A DNA stretch of 64,000 nt from Shewanella subflava (GTDB lineage: Bacteria > Pseudomonadota > Gammaproteobacteria > Enterobacterales > Shewanellaceae). The notes beneath the pieces are model-generated. The model was not told the DNA's origin. It saw only the letters and a list, made by a program, of their open reading frames with translations, and did not search any database. The stretch is from positions 265,871 through 329,870 of the forward strand of contig NZ_JAPDMX010000002.1 in assembly GCF_025971955.1 (NCBI RefSeq). The letters are read 5' to 3'. Numbering within the stretch: position 1 is the stretch's first letter; each line of letters opens with the position of its first letter. This document shows positions 35,946 through 44,249 of the stretch, piece after piece. Position numbers and translations under genes: made by a program.

Positions 35946-36701
35946 TTATGTCGAACCACTCTCTTGTGAGCCATAGGCTTCAAGCGCGCGTATTCGCATA
36001 TCAATTTTGTTTCTTACGGTTTTTACCTGGGCATGCTTGTGCAAACTGGCCGCTTTTTCGAGTAACGCATCAGCTTGTTGTAGGCGCTCAATGTCGCCAA
36101 CCTGTGTTGGTTTAATGTCACCGTTAGTTGTTCGCAGTAATGCCAGCCCCGCGAACTTGTAAAACTTGGCGGTAACCGGTTCAGGCAGTTTCCAATCGTT
36201 AACCACGCGCTTAAATACCCTGCTGAAATACGGTTCAATGCTGTTGCCGTTTTCGGCTTGCACTTCTGCCCAATCAAATATTGTGTCTGCAATAAAGCCC
36301 GGCCACTGGCGGCGAATGCTGCCCGCCATAGGTTGCCCCAGTTCGATGGCGCGAAAAGCCAGTTCAAGCGCTTGGGCAAGGTTGCCCACGTCAAACAACC
36401 AAATAATGCAATAAGCAAAAATAGGATGGTCATCTACTTTGTCCTTTTGGTTAGCGTCTAGCTTTGCTAAATAGTCAGTGGTAATGGGTAGCCACTTGGG
36501 CAGTAACACATCACGTTTATGGCTTACTTTGTCGCTGCGTCTGGCAAAGCTTTTTAGCCGTGTTAAATCTGTTTCCAGTTCGATCAGTTGTAAGTGCAGG
36601 CTTGGGGCATATTGGCCGTTACCTGTTTGGCTTACTTTTTCGAGTTGCTTTTGGGCGCGGCGACTTTCTTTGAACGCGAGGATTTTGGCGCCGCCGATGG
36701 C
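35946..36701 (-). CDS. Terminase small subunit M-like; frame lacks a standard start
   Basis: The gpM family binds cos DNA and starts packaging. The first ATG/GTG/TTG in frame is the GTG at 36507-36509, but the frame is open to 36725. The 64 residues upstream of that GTG (KESRRAQKQLEKVS, LHLQLIELETDLTRLKSFAR, VSHKRDV) align with the N-terminus of P2 gpM, where an LK..K..KRELLP stretch precedes the conserved body. From 36701 the product is 251 residues, close to P2 gpM (247). Entry appears to need a -1 shift at the A AAA AAG site in the upstream gene, or a non-standard start. Confidence 0.75.
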   Translation of the reverse strand, partial: AIGGAKILAFKESRRAQKQLEKVSQTGNGQYAPSLHLQLIELETDLTRLKSFARRSDKVSHKRDVLLPKWLPITTDYLAKLDANQKDKVDDHPIFAYCIIWLFDVGNLAQALELAFRAIELGQPMAGSIRRQWPGFIADTIFDWAEVQAENGNSIEPYFSRVFKRVVNDWKLPEPVTAKFYKFAGLALLRTTNGDIKPTQVGDIERLQQADALLEKAASLHKHAQVKTVRNKIDMRIRALEAYGSQESGST

Positions 36702-37177
36702 TTTTTTAGCTCTGCGGTCGCTTCTTTAATGTCGCTTGCTGCATTGGCAATGGTGTCAGCGCTGTAAGCTAAATCGCTGGCACTGTCATCAATGGCACTG
36801 GCGCTTTGTTCAACTTTGTCGGCGGCATCGGTCACTGAGTCAGCGGCATGGTTCACGCTGTCTGTTGCATCGTTAACAGAATCTGACAGTTCAGTGATGG
36901 CGGTAATATTGCCGTCATCGTCAAGTTTGACGTCGGCTATGGCGCTTTTGTCTTTACCGGATGAAAAATCTATATTCATTTCAACAAATCGTGCTTTTTG
37001 CTCTGCTGCTTCACGCGCTTTAGCAATGGCTTCTGATTCATCACAGCACAATAGATATGCCAGTAATGCTAAAGCTTCATTTTCGGGTGCTGGCGTTGCT
37101 TCATATTGATTTGATGGATTTTGTTGTTTAGCTTTTTCTGCTGCACGACGCTTTTTAAAATTGGCTATGGCACTCAT
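36632..37177 (-). CDS. Coiled-coil, Ser/Asp/Ala-rich protein of unknown function between capsid and terminase genes
   Basis: 181 residues. After a basic start (MSAIANFKKRRAAEKAKQQ) and a helical region with a CC pair (LLAYLLCCDESEAIAKA) comes a heptad-like repeat rich in D, S, A and V (VNDATDSVNHAADSVTDAAD). The end is a Lys/Ser/Pro tail. P2 has no gene here between N and M. Codon 157-159 is CTA AAA AAG, a canonical -1 slippery site, and the last 70 bp overlap the gpM frame. It could be a decoration or scaffold protein, or an N-terminal extension for the small terminase. Confidence 0.7.
   Translation of the reverse strand: MSAIANFKKRRAAEKAKQQNPSNQYEATPAPENEALALLAYLLCCDESEAIAKAREAAEQKARFVEMNIDFSSGKDKSAIADVKLDDDGNITAITELSDSVNDATDSVNHAADSVTDAADKVEQSASAIDDSASDLAYSADTIANAASDIKEATAELKKPSAAPKSSRSKKVAAPKSNSKK
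36701..36707 (-). promoter_or_regulatory. -1 frameshift slippery heptamer joining the coiled-coil ORF to the terminase small subunit
   Basis: A AAA AAG in the X XXY YYZ register of the 36632-37177 frame, the same heptamer used in E. coli dnaX. A -1 slip enters the gpM frame at GCC (36699-36701) and gives a fusion of about 410 residues. A GGCGCC palindrome lies shortly downstream. Confidence 0.6.
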
Positions 37178-37244
37178 GGCAATGTCCTACTTAGCTATTT
37201 AATAAAGGATTAACTAGGCACTCAGTGAGTGCCTAGTGATAGGG

Positions 37245-38273
37245 TTAAACCGCTGGGGCTGCGCCAATATTCATTGCAGCTTCATCGATTGCACCGTATG
37301 CCTGCATTTCATCAACTGCATACCCTTCAAAGCGCCAATACTTGTCTTCCCAACGTTTACGGTCTTCTACGTTTTCAGACTTGCGCGAGCGGGTCCCTTT
37401 TTGGGTGTAGCAATGCAAGTTAGGAAGCAATGTCACAACTAGACGTTTACCTGGGAAGAACGGTGGCGTGTAAGCGCGCAATCCACCAATTGATTTATCC
37501 ATCATTTGCGCAGCAACACGCTCAGAAGGCTTATCAGCTTGGTTCATCAACTTAGTCTGAGCGGCGGCGGTTAAGTCACTGCCAACCAATACAACCAAGC
37601 GTGGGTCGTTGCGGAATTGTTCAGGGATCAAGGTGTTCTTAACTTCGGTAACAATGGCATCTAACGTTTTGTATTCACCGTCTTTCAAAACACCTGTTGC
37701 ATCAGGGTTAAAGTAAATCGCGTCAGTCATTACCTGATCAGGCGCTTTCTCTTTTACTAACTGATGCCAGCCTTTGTTAACGTCTTGACCAAGCGGGTTA
37801 GCAACTGGATCTGTGTCTGCTGCGGCAGAAGTACCATTAAAGCCGACGCGTAAAATGTCGAGGGCAAAACGCATAGTGGCGTTTTCACTCATTAGTTTCA
37901 TGAATTGGCGTTCACTGCCTGCGTTAGCCCATACTGCTAATGTGCCCCAATCAACAAAGGCACAAGAGTCAGTTTCGACCAGTTCATAGGTATTTCCTTT
38001 AACGTCTTGCCCAGAGGTAAATCGACCACCAGACTTACGGCCTGTGGCAATGCCTGTATTACCTACGCTAACCACTTGACCTTTAATTTGGTCAACGTCC
38101 ATCATGGTGATCAGTTTTAAAAACTCGACTGAATCAAGAATGGCGGCGCGAAGTTTGATTTCCATTGGGCCAGTAACGCTAAATTGCTTACTGACGTCTG
38201 GTGTTTGATATCCGGTGGCCATGTTCGAGCTGTAGGCCAACAAACAGGATAGTGCGATAGGTGTTAAGTTCAT
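37245..38273 (-). CDS. Major capsid protein N
   Basis: 342 residues, P2 gpN family with HK97-like fold. The start at 38273 is preferred over the ATG at 38222, because the segment before it (MNLTPIALSCLLAYSSNMAT) corresponds to the P2 N-terminus ahead of DVSKQFSVTG. Other landmarks are GVTG-like SVGNTGIATG, LDILRVGFNGTSAA, NPLGQDVNKGWHQLV and the EQFRNDPRLVVLVGSDL strand. It follows the scaffold gene with a 46-bp gap. Confidence 0.93.
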   Translation of the reverse strand: MNLTPIALSCLLAYSSNMATGYQTPDVSKQFSVTGPMEIKLRAAILDSVEFLKLITMMDVDQIKGQVVSVGNTGIATGRKSGGRFTSGQDVKGNTYELVETDSCAFVDWGTLAVWANAGSERQFMKLMSENATMRFALDILRVGFNGTSAAADTDPVANPLGQDVNKGWHQLVKEKAPDQVMTDAIYFNPDATGVLKDGEYKTLDAIVTEVKNTLIPEQFRNDPRLVVLVGSDLTAAAQTKLMNQADKPSERVAAQMMDKSIGGLRAYTPPFFPGKRLVVTLLPNLHCYTQKGTRSRKSENVEDRKRWEDKYWRFEGYAVDEMQAYGAIDEAAMNIGAAPAV

Positions 38274-38319
38274 GCTGTTATCTCGCTGCTAATAAATGAC
38301 TAAAGTGGTTTAGTGGGTC

Positions 38320-39210
38320 TTAAACCACTGAGAACGAATCGCCTTGGCCTGCTGGGTTTGGCTCTTGGCCATCTACTTCAGCACTTAATTTGTTAAACTT
38401 GGTTTCCATTGCACCGAGTTTTTCAGTTAGGCCAGTTAATAACGTTTCAACTTTGCTGAACTGTTCAGCACTTACACCTGGCGCGGTTTCGTCTTTATTT
38501 GCTTCAGTTTCATTTTTAGGTGCTGGCGCTGGGTCTTCTGGCTTTTTGCCAAAGGTGTCCACTTTGGTTTCAATCTCGGTTAGCTTGGTGCCAAACGTTT
38601 CAAACTTGCCCATTAGGGCGTCAAATTGTGCTTTGTCCATTGCTGGTTCCTCGGTTGGTTCGGTTGCCGTGTCTGGCTGAGTAAAGTAATCGCGTAGCAT
38701 GGCAAACAAACCCTTTTCCGTTGGCTTTGCTTGTTCAGTAATGAAGTCGCTTGGTTGCAACTCTTCTAATTGGCTGTATTCGTGGTCGTGGTGATTTTGA
38801 CCTACTGAAAATTTAAGGCGGGTTGTGCCCGTTGAGGCTGGTGAGTCGGTTACGGCAATACCTGATAAATAGGCTTTGCCTGTGCCTTTGTAATCAATGT
38901 TAGGTTCGATTGACATAAACAGCTTTTGGCCGTCTTGGTTAGCGGCTAATAAGTAATCGTTGGCGGTTAATTTGACATATAAACGCAGTTTGCCGTCTTT
39001 GGTTGACGCTTTTACTTCGTCCACTGTGCCCCAGTTTTTACCCTCAAACGGGCCCCAAGATGAGCGGAAGTGTTCAGGCCAAATCATGGCGGTGTATTCA
39101 TCCACTGAATATTGCGCGGCCATGTCTTCAATCCACTGTTTGGTGATAGTGCGACCATCTACGGTGGCACCTTCTGTTGCTGCGATAACCCAACCAGTTT
39201 GCTTGCCCAT
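38320..39210 (-). CDS. Capsid scaffolding protease O
   Basis: 296 residues, P2 gpO family, which scaffolds the procapsid and cleaves itself and the capsid protein. The catalytic triad of P2 gpO (Asp19, His48, Ser107) aligns with D18 (TVDGRTI), H47 (WPEHFRSSWG) and S100 (FMSIEPN). GIAVTDSPASTGT is also conserved. The C-terminal half is a helical scaffold segment with coiled-coil repeats (DALMGKFETFGTKLTEIETK). The gene diverges from the terminase gene at 39402. Confidence 0.93.
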   Translation of the reverse strand: MGKQTGWVIAATEGATVDGRTITKQWIEDMAAQYSVDEYTAMIWPEHFRSSWGPFEGKNWGTVDEVKASTKDGKLRLYVKLTANDYLLAANQDGQKLFMSIEPNIDYKGTGKAYLSGIAVTDSPASTGTTRLKFSVGQNHHDHEYSQLEELQPSDFITEQAKPTEKGLFAMLRDYFTQPDTATEPTEEPAMDKAQFDALMGKFETFGTKLTEIETKVDTFGKKPEDPAPAPKNETEANKDETAPGVSAEQFSKVETLLTGLTEKLGAMETKFNKLSAEVDGQEPNPAGQGDSFSVV

Positions 39211-39401
39211 TTGCTGCCTGCCATTTATGCGTAAACGTTTATGTAAGGTCTACAGCTTACGGCTTTGGCAAGGTGCAATCACTTGGCAAACTTCGGGGCA
39301 ATTCCGATTTTTGCTTTATCGGAACTGAGCCGATAAAAAGGCCGTTATGACTGAGTTGATAGTCAATACACTGGCAATATTAATCATTAACCCTGAGTGA
39401 T
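39211..39401. promoter_or_regulatory. Divergent late control region between scaffold and terminase genes
   Basis: 191 bp between divergent late genes, expected to hold two Ogr-dependent late promoters. The dyad GTAAG-N8-CTTAC (39243-39260, flanked by T and G) resembles the interrupted TGT..ACA type of site used by Ogr/Delta activators. A second 7-bp hairpin TTCCGAT / ATCGGAA is at 39302-39324. Both assignments are tentative. Confidence 0.45.
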
Positions 39402-41189
39402 ATGGCCTACTCCCCTGAAATTCGCGAAGCCGCCAAACGGCTTTATTTACGCAGACATACCCCAGACGAAATACGGGACGAACTCGGCCTGCCTAATAAT
39501 CGGGTGGTGTACTACTGGGCTGATAAATACGGCTGGCGTGATTTACTGCGTGAGGAAGAAGTAGACGAGGCCATTGCACGCCGCATTGTGATGTTGTCGG
39601 ATATTCAGGATAAGTCGGGTAATCAAATAAAAGAGCTCGACATGCTGATTGAAAAGCATGTGAAGTTAAAAAAGCAGCGCTTAATCAGTGAAGGTCATAC
39701 GTTTGGTTCTGGTTCCAAGTCTGGTAATAAAGGTAATAACGCTAAAGGTGGCGAACGCTCTGGTAATGACGATAAACCGCGTAAAGGCCGCAAACGTAAA
39801 AATGATGTCAGCCATTTAGAGGCTGACGATTTTGCCAGTTGGTATGCATCGCTTTTTGAATACCAAAAAACCATGCACGAAAATTTGCATCAGCGTATTA
39901 GAAATATTCTAAAAAGCCGTCAAATTGGCGCTACCTATTACTTTGCGGGTGAAGCATTTGAACAAGCAGTATTAACCGGGGATCCGCAAATATTCTTGTC
40001 GGCGTCACGGTCACAAGCTGAAGTATTTCGCAGTTACATCATTGCCATAGCACAAGAGTTTTTCGAAATTGAATTAACCGGCAACCCGATTGTGCTGCAC
40101 ACCAAACACGGTGATGCCGAACTGCGGTTTTTAAGTACCAACAGTAAAACCGCCCAGAGTTATCACGGCCATGTGTACGTTGATGAATACTTTTGGATTG
40201 GCAAGTTTGATGTATTAAACAAATTAGCCTCTGCCATGGCGACCCACAAAAACTGGCGTAAAACCTACTTTTCTACTCCATCCACTAAAGCACACCCCGC
40301 GTATTCGTTTTGGACTGGCGACCATTGGCGCCAAGGTAAACCCGACCGCGAAGAAATTGAATTTCCCACCTTTGATGCCATGCGCGACCGTGGCCGATTA
40401 TGTCCCGATAAACAGTGGCGTTTTGTGGTCACCATTGAAGATGCGTTGGCAGGCGGCTGTGGCTTATTTGATATTGACGAACTGCGTGATGAATACAACG
40501 GCGATGATTTTGCCAACTTGTTTATGTGCGTGTTTGTTGATGATGCCGACAGTGTATTTAAGTTCAGCGACCTTGAAAAATGCATGGTTGATGCGGCGAG
40601 GTGGCAGGACCATAAACCCAATGAATTACGCCCCTTTGGTAACCGTGAGGTGTGGCTTGGTTATGATCCATCACGCACCCGCGATAACGCCACTTTGGTT
40701 GTGGTTGCACCAGGTGAAAAGAAAGGTGAAAAGTTCCGTGTATTAGAAAAACACTATTGGCGCGGTATGAACTTTGCCCATCACGTGAGCGAAATTCAAA
40801 AAGTGTATGCCCGTTATCGAGTCACTTACATTGGCGTGGATACCACGGGCATTGGTGCTGGGGTGTTCGACTCTATTAGTACCTTATTCCCGCGCGAGGC
40901 CACGGCGATTCATTACAGTGTTGGCAGTAAAACCCGTTTAGTGCTGAAAATGATTGATGTGATTGAAGGTGGCCGCATCGAGTGGGATGCCTCAAACAAA
41001 GACATTGCCATGAGTTGTTTAGCCATACGCCGCACCACTACCGATACGGGCGGCGCGATTACTTTTAAGGCCAGCCGTGACAATACCACTGGCCATGCCG
41101 ACGTATTTTTTGCGATTGCCCACGCGGTGATCAACGAACCCCTCAATTATGAACACAAAAGGACATCATCATGGACAATGCAACACTAA
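39402..41189 (+). CDS. Terminase large subunit P
   Basis: 595-residue ATPase/nuclease of P2 gpP type. The N-terminus is a helix-turn-helix ([20 protein letters not shown], then [11 protein letters not shown]). The ATPase motif is SRQIGAT (172-178), as in P2 gpP, and the acidic partner VYVDEYFWI is near residue 255. The C-terminal RNase-H-like nuclease has [13 protein letters not shown], then [16 protein letters not shown] basic, Gly-rich linker lies at about 100-135. The last 19 bp overlap the portal gene. Confidence 0.94.
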   Translation: MAYSPEIREAAKRLYLRRHTPDEIRDELGLPNNRVVYYWADKYGWRDLLREEEVDEAIARRIVMLSDIQDKSGNQIKELDMLIEKHVKLKKQRLISEGHTFGSGSKSGNKGNNAKGGERSGNDDKPRKGRKRKNDVSHLEADDFASWYASLFEYQKTMHENLHQRIRNILKSRQIGATYYFAGEAFEQAVLTGDPQIFLSASRSQAEVFRSYIIAIAQEFFEIELTGNPIVLHTKHGDAELRFLSTNSKTAQSYHGHVYVDEYFWIGKFDVLNKLASAMATHKNWRKTYFSTPSTKAHPAYSFWTGDHWRQGKPDREEIEFPTFDAMRDRGRLCPDKQWRFVVTIEDALAGGCGLFDIDELRDEYNGDDFANLFMCVFVDDADSVFKFSDLEKCMVDAARWQDHKPNELRPFGNREVWLGYDPSRTRDNATLVVVAPGEKKGEKFRVLEKHYWRGMNFAHHVSEIQKVYARYRVTYIGVDTTGIGAGVFDSISTLFPREATAIHYSVGSKTRLVLKMIDVIEGGRIEWDASNKDIAMSCLAIRRTTTDTGGAITFKASRDNTTGHADVFFAIAHAVINEPLNYEHKRTSSWTMQH

Positions 41190-42196
41190 CCGCCGCGAAC
41201 GACGACACGACTAACGCCACTGAGCAACCTAGCAGTAACGCGCCTGTGGTTTTCGGCTTGCCTGAACAGGTGATGCCCAACATGTGGTTAACCGATTACG
41301 ACTCGCTGTATTACAACCAAAATGATGAATATTGGGAGCCGCCCATTGATAGGCATTTGCTGGCTAACTTAACCCGCCGCAATGCTCAACATGGTGGCAT
41401 AGTGCAAAGCCGCGCCAATATGGCGGCATCGCGTTTTGTGTCTGGTGGCATGAGTGCGCAAGAGGTTTGTGCCACGTTTTTAAATTGTGTCCAGTTTGGT
41501 GATGTGGCGTTAGTGAAAATTCGTAACGGTTTTGGTCAGGTTACGCGCCTGTTTCCGCTGCCCAGTTATCGTACCCGCGTGGCAAAAGATGGTGGCGCGG
41601 TGGTGTTAGAACGTGATCAGCAATTTAAGCGCTATAAGGCCAAAGATATTATTTGGATGCGCCAATATGACCCAGTGCAACAGGTGTACGGTTGCCCTGA
41701 TTACTTGGGCGGTTTGCAGGCGGCGTTATTAAATGAAGATGCCACCTTGTTTAGACGTAAATACTACATCAACGGCGCCCACATGGGTTTTATCATGTAT
41801 GCCACCGACCCGAACCTAGACCCTAATGTTGAAAAAGACATTAAAGAAAAAATTCAAGACTCAAAGGGCGTGGGTAACTTCCGTTCGTTGTTTGTGAATA
41901 TTCCCAACGGTAAAGAAAAGGGCTTACAAATCATTCCCGTCGGTAATTTTGAAAGCAAAGACGAGTTTATGAACGTTAAAAACGTGTCGGCACAAGATGT
42001 GTTAAACGCCCATCGTTTCCCCCCCGGCTTATCGGGCATTATCCCCAGTAATACCGCTGGCCTTGGCGACCCTGAAAAATACGATGGTGTGTATTTTAAA
42101 AATGAAACCAAGCCGCTTATTAACAACTTGATTGATGCGGTTAAGCGGGATACCGAAGTGGGCGGCAAGTTAAAGTTGGTGTTTGATTTGGAGTGA
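41171..42196 (+). CDS. Portal protein Q
   Basis: 341-residue portal forming the DNA entry dodecamer. P2 gpQ-type landmarks are [49 protein letters not shown] and [22 protein letters not shown]. The start, 19 bp inside the end of the terminase gene, has AGGAC before it, so translation is coupled. A bidirectional terminator follows immediately. Confidence 0.94.
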   Translation: MDNATLTAANDDTTNATEQPSSNAPVVFGLPEQVMPNMWLTDYDSLYYNQNDEYWEPPIDRHLLANLTRRNAQHGGIVQSRANMAASRFVSGGMSAQEVCATFLNCVQFGDVALVKIRNGFGQVTRLFPLPSYRTRVAKDGGAVVLERDQQFKRYKAKDIIWMRQYDPVQQVYGCPDYLGGLQAALLNEDATLFRRKYYINGAHMGFIMYATDPNLDPNVEKDIKEKIQDSKGVGNFRSLFVNIPNGKEKGLQIIPVGNFESKDEFMNVKNVSAQDVLNAHRFPPGLSGIIPSNTAGLGDPEKYDGVYFKNETKPLINNLIDAVKRDTEVGGKLKLVFDLE

Positions 42197-42204
42197 TGCA
42201 GGCA

Positions 42205-42231
42205 TAAAAAAACCGCCTAACTGGCGGTTTT
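42205..42231. terminator. Bidirectional terminator between portal and hicB
   Basis: AAAACCGCC / GGCGGTTTT stem with a 5-nt loop flanked by A and T runs, shared by the convergent portal and hicB genes. Confidence 0.85.
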
Positions 42232-42236
42232 GTGAG

Positions 42237-42647
42237 TTAGCAGCATTGTTTAAATTCATGCGTAGCTGCCATCTGTAAAAAGTGTGAGCGGCTTTTATAC
42301 TCAGGATGGCTTTTAACCCACTCATCAATTTTTTTAGTTAACAAGTTAGGTAAAGTCACGTTGATTTTTGTCGCCTTACCCAAGTATGGCTCAATATCAA
42401 TATCGACCATAGCCCAAACCCAGCCAGCATATTCTTGTGAATTAAATAGATCATCAATATTACTTGCTAATGGTGGTAACTCTTCAGCTTCAGCCAGCGC
42501 TTCCAAATGAAGTTCCATTGCTTCTTTAGCGTTAACCAGTGCATCTTCAAAAGAATCACCAGCGGAATAACAACCGGGAAAATCAGGGATCGCAACACCA
42601 AATGCTTCAGTGTCATTGCCTTTTTCTATTGCTATTGGATATAACAT
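42237..42647 (-). CDS. hicB: HicB-family antitoxin
   Basis: 136 residues. The N-terminal HicB/UPF0150 domain is clear (MLYPIAIEKGNDTEAFGVAI, then PDFPGCYSAGDSFEDALVNAKEAMELHLE). The C-terminal part (ATKINVTLPNLLTKKIDEWVK) forms a ribbon-helix-helix DNA-binding domain. HicB neutralises the HicA RNase and autorepresses the operon. The toxin gene lies 45 bp upstream on the same strand. The pair is inserted between the portal and ogr genes and reads against the portal gene, the behaviour of a transferable cargo module. Confidence 0.92.
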   Translation of the reverse strand: MLYPIAIEKGNDTEAFGVAIPDFPGCYSAGDSFEDALVNAKEAMELHLEALAEAEELPPLASNIDDLFNSQEYAGWVWAMVDIDIEPYLGKATKINVTLPNLLTKKIDEWVKSHPEYKSRSHFLQMAATHEFKQCC

Positions 42648-42692
42648 ATTTTTACCTACGATAAATATTTTATGTAGTTATAAAGCGAGGGG

Positions 42693-42872
42693 CTAAAGCC
42701 CCGCATCTTTCTTTATCTTCTGCACCAACCCTTTGGGTAAATCTTTTTTCGGGTGGGGCACTGTTATTGGCAGTTTGTGGTCTGGATGTTTAAATTGGTG
42801 ATGGCTTCCCTTCACCCTTACCTGTACCCATCCTGCTTGCTCCAGTTGTTTGATTAAGTCTCTACTATTCAC
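42693..42872 (-). CDS. hicA: HicA-family toxin (GTG start)
   Basis: 59 residues from GTG 42870-42872, with GAGGG 6 nt upstream; there is no ATG start. The sequence NSRDLIKQLEQAGWVQVRVK followed by GSHHQFKHPDHKLPITVPHP is the HicA double-stranded RNA-binding-like fold. The catalytic His is in GSHHQF. HicA cleaves mRNA when HicB is lost. Gene order toxin-antitoxin is the usual one for hicAB. Confidence 0.9.
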   Translation of the reverse strand: MNSRDLIKQLEQAGWVQVRVKGSHHQFKHPDHKLPITVPHPKKDLPKGLVQKIKKDAGL

Positions 42873-43022
42873 CGTGCCCTCTAAATTTTTATCTTAGGGT
42901 TATTATAACTCTAAAATACCTAAAGTAAACAAAATAACTCCAATAACCCCTGAATTATTTACTGTTTATAAAACCAGTGTTTTCGCTTAAACTATCAACA
43001 CTCTAACGATTGGGAGATCGAC

Positions 43023-43274
43023 ATGCGGGTGTTATGTACTAGCTGTAACAGTAAAGCGATAATTGGCAAAACTGACCGGATCAGTTCTGCACATGCTAAT
43101 TTGTATTGCTCATGTTCTGACCCAGAGTGTGGCCACACGTTTGTTGTTAACGTATCGTTTAGCCACACTCTTAGCCCTAGTGCAAAATCATCAAGCCAAC
43201 TCGTTAAACAACTGGTTAACGCGATGTCTCCTGATCATCGTTTGCAATTGCAGCGCGAGCTAAATCTTCTGTAA
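43023..43274 (+). CDS. ogr: Late transcription activator Ogr/Delta-like
   Basis: 83-residue zinc-finger activator of P2-type late promoters. Cysteines occur as MRVLCTSCNSKAII (CxxC) and YCSCSDPECGHTF (CxxxxC). The helix PECGHTFVVNVSFSHTLSPS after the finger is family-typical and contacts RNA polymerase alpha. It stands alone on the plus strand, so it would be expressed before the leftward late operon. The 3' end overlaps the convergent small gene by about 59 bp. Confidence 0.92.
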   Translation: MRVLCTSCNSKAIIGKTDRISSAHANLYCSCSDPECGHTFVVNVSFSHTLSPSAKSSSQLVKQLVNAMSPDHRLQLQRELNLL

Positions 43275-43401
43275 ATTCTTGTCGCGCATTTTTTACCACT
43301 GCGGCAAGTATGGCGTTACAAGTATCTTTTCCTGACTCAGTATCCTGTTGCGAGTGAACATCACACAACAATTCAACTTGCTCGATAAGCGCTAAAAACA
43401 T
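43216..43401 (-). CDS. Small phage protein of unknown function
   Basis: 61 residues from ATG 43401, preceded by AAGGGAT; the frame extends upstream to 43503 but that part looks non-coding. It starts MFLALIEQVELLCDVHSQQD and is acidic and helical. No family recognised. It is convergent with ogr and overlaps its end. Confidence 0.5.
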   Translation of the reverse strand: MFLALIEQVELLCDVHSQQDTESGKDTCNAILAAVVKNARQEFTEDLARAAIANDDQETSR

Positions 43402-43464
43402 AAATATCCCTTTTATTAGACACGCCATCAGCGACGCCATACCTATTATCCACACATTTAAAAA

Positions 43465-43545
43465 CGCGCAACTCAATGGCATGGATAATTTTGTGTATGG
43501 CAAAAACCGCTAAAAATCTTTTACCCCATTTTCTACAGTTGCGCG
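43465..43545. repeat. Long-range dyad at the early operon/ogr boundary
   Basis: Perfect 9-bp inverted repeat CGCGCAACT (43465-43473) / AGTTGCGCG (43537-43545), flanked by A-rich and T-rich runs, with 63 bp between the arms. A hairpin at 43552-43582 follows directly. Confidence 0.6.
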
Positions 43546-43551
43546 ATTTTA

Positions 43552-43582
43552 AAAGTGTGTAATTGGCTAATCAACACACTTT
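43552..43582 (-). terminator. Terminator of the leftward replication operon
   Basis: Perfect 9-bp stem AAAGTGTGT / ACACACTTT with a 13-nt loop, 9 bp beyond the last gene of the replication operon. On the minus strand it is followed by TTAAAAT. Confidence 0.65.
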
Positions 43583-43590
43583 AAGTGGTG

Positions 43591-43836
43591 TTAACTTTGC
43601 TTTTTGTGGTTATCACTGTACTGCAATGCCAAATCTGCTGCTTTGTTTAACCTGGCTAATGCGTTGCTAAAATGCTGTTGTGTGACACAAAAACGGGCAT
43701 AAGCGCGAGCAGCTGGCAGGCCATCGACCAAATAGGCCCGTAATGCATTTTGTTTGGCCTCGCTATTGATGCGCGTCATCTTGAGTAAAATGCCGAATTG
43801 CTCGGCACTTTCACAACCTTGAACGAGTGTTTTCAT
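43591..43836 (-). CDS. TrfB/PapB-like DNA-binding protein
   Basis: 81 residues. The core SEAKQNALRAYLVDGLPAARAYARFCVTQQHFSNALARL has the helix-turn-helix pattern seen in KorA/TrfB and PapB-type regulators (AYLVDGxxxxxAA..v..q.vs.al.RL). It is the last gene of the leftward early operon, 2 bp after the preceding small gene. A role in switching off early transcription is possible but unproven. Confidence 0.65.
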   Translation of the reverse strand: MKTLVQGCESAEQFGILLKMTRINSEAKQNALRAYLVDGLPAARAYARFCVTQQHFSNALARLNKAADLALQYSDNHKKQS

Positions 43837-43838
43837 TT

Positions 43839-44006
43839 TTACCTGCCTTTTTGGATTCGTTTTATTTCTTTTTTTGCTTTATATCGAGTCAGGTAAGCAA
43901 TGACATAAGCAAAACAATCTTCATCACCAAACATAACAACGTAACCTTTACGCTCTTTAGCAATACCCCAACCATCTGATATGAATTTAAAATCGCCAAT
44001 CTTCAT
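43839..44006 (-). CDS. Small phage protein of unknown function (55 aa)
   Basis: 55 residues, starting MKIGDFKFISDGWGIAKERK and ending in a basic helix (KAKKEIKRIQKGR). It sits tightly between the TrfB-like gene (2 bp) and the next upstream gene (3 bp) in the replication operon, which supports it as real. No family recognised. Confidence 0.65.
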   Translation of the reverse strand: MKIGDFKFISDGWGIAKERKGYVVMFGDEDCFAYVIAYLTRYKAKKEIKRIQKGR

Positions 44007-44009
44007 CCC

Positions 44010-44249
44010 TTACCCCATTTTAGTTTTGTTGTAATTCTTTCTGGCTGCCACGATGTTATTTAACGTTACTCGGCACTTTTCGCGCTGGGCTGTTGGTAGG
44101 CGTTCTAACCATTGGCGAACGGCTTGTTTGTTCAAGTTGTCTAATTGCTTTTTACAAAGCTGATAGCGCTCTAAACATTCAACGGTAAATTGCTGCGCTT
44201 CAGCCATGGCCTTTAGGTCTGTTGGGTTGTTACGGTCAAAAATAGGCAT
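44010..44249 (-). CDS. Small phage protein downstream of the replication initiator
   Basis: 79 residues from ATG 44249, in a run of two ATGs behind GAGG; it starts inside the last 14 bp of the initiator gene. Mostly helical and basic: MPIFDRNNPTDLKAMAEAQQ, then CKKQLDNLNKQAVRQWLERL. Unknown function; conserved position after gpA. Confidence 0.65.
   Translation of the reverse strand: MPIFDRNNPTDLKAMAEAQQFTVECLERYQLCKKQLDNLNKQAVRQWLERLPTAQREKCRVTLNNIVAARKNYNKTKMG

Noticed and set aside
39402..42196. Possible host origin for the terminase/portal pair because they read opposite to the other late genes
   Set aside because: The divergent P-Q versus O-N-M arrangement is the normal P2-type order.
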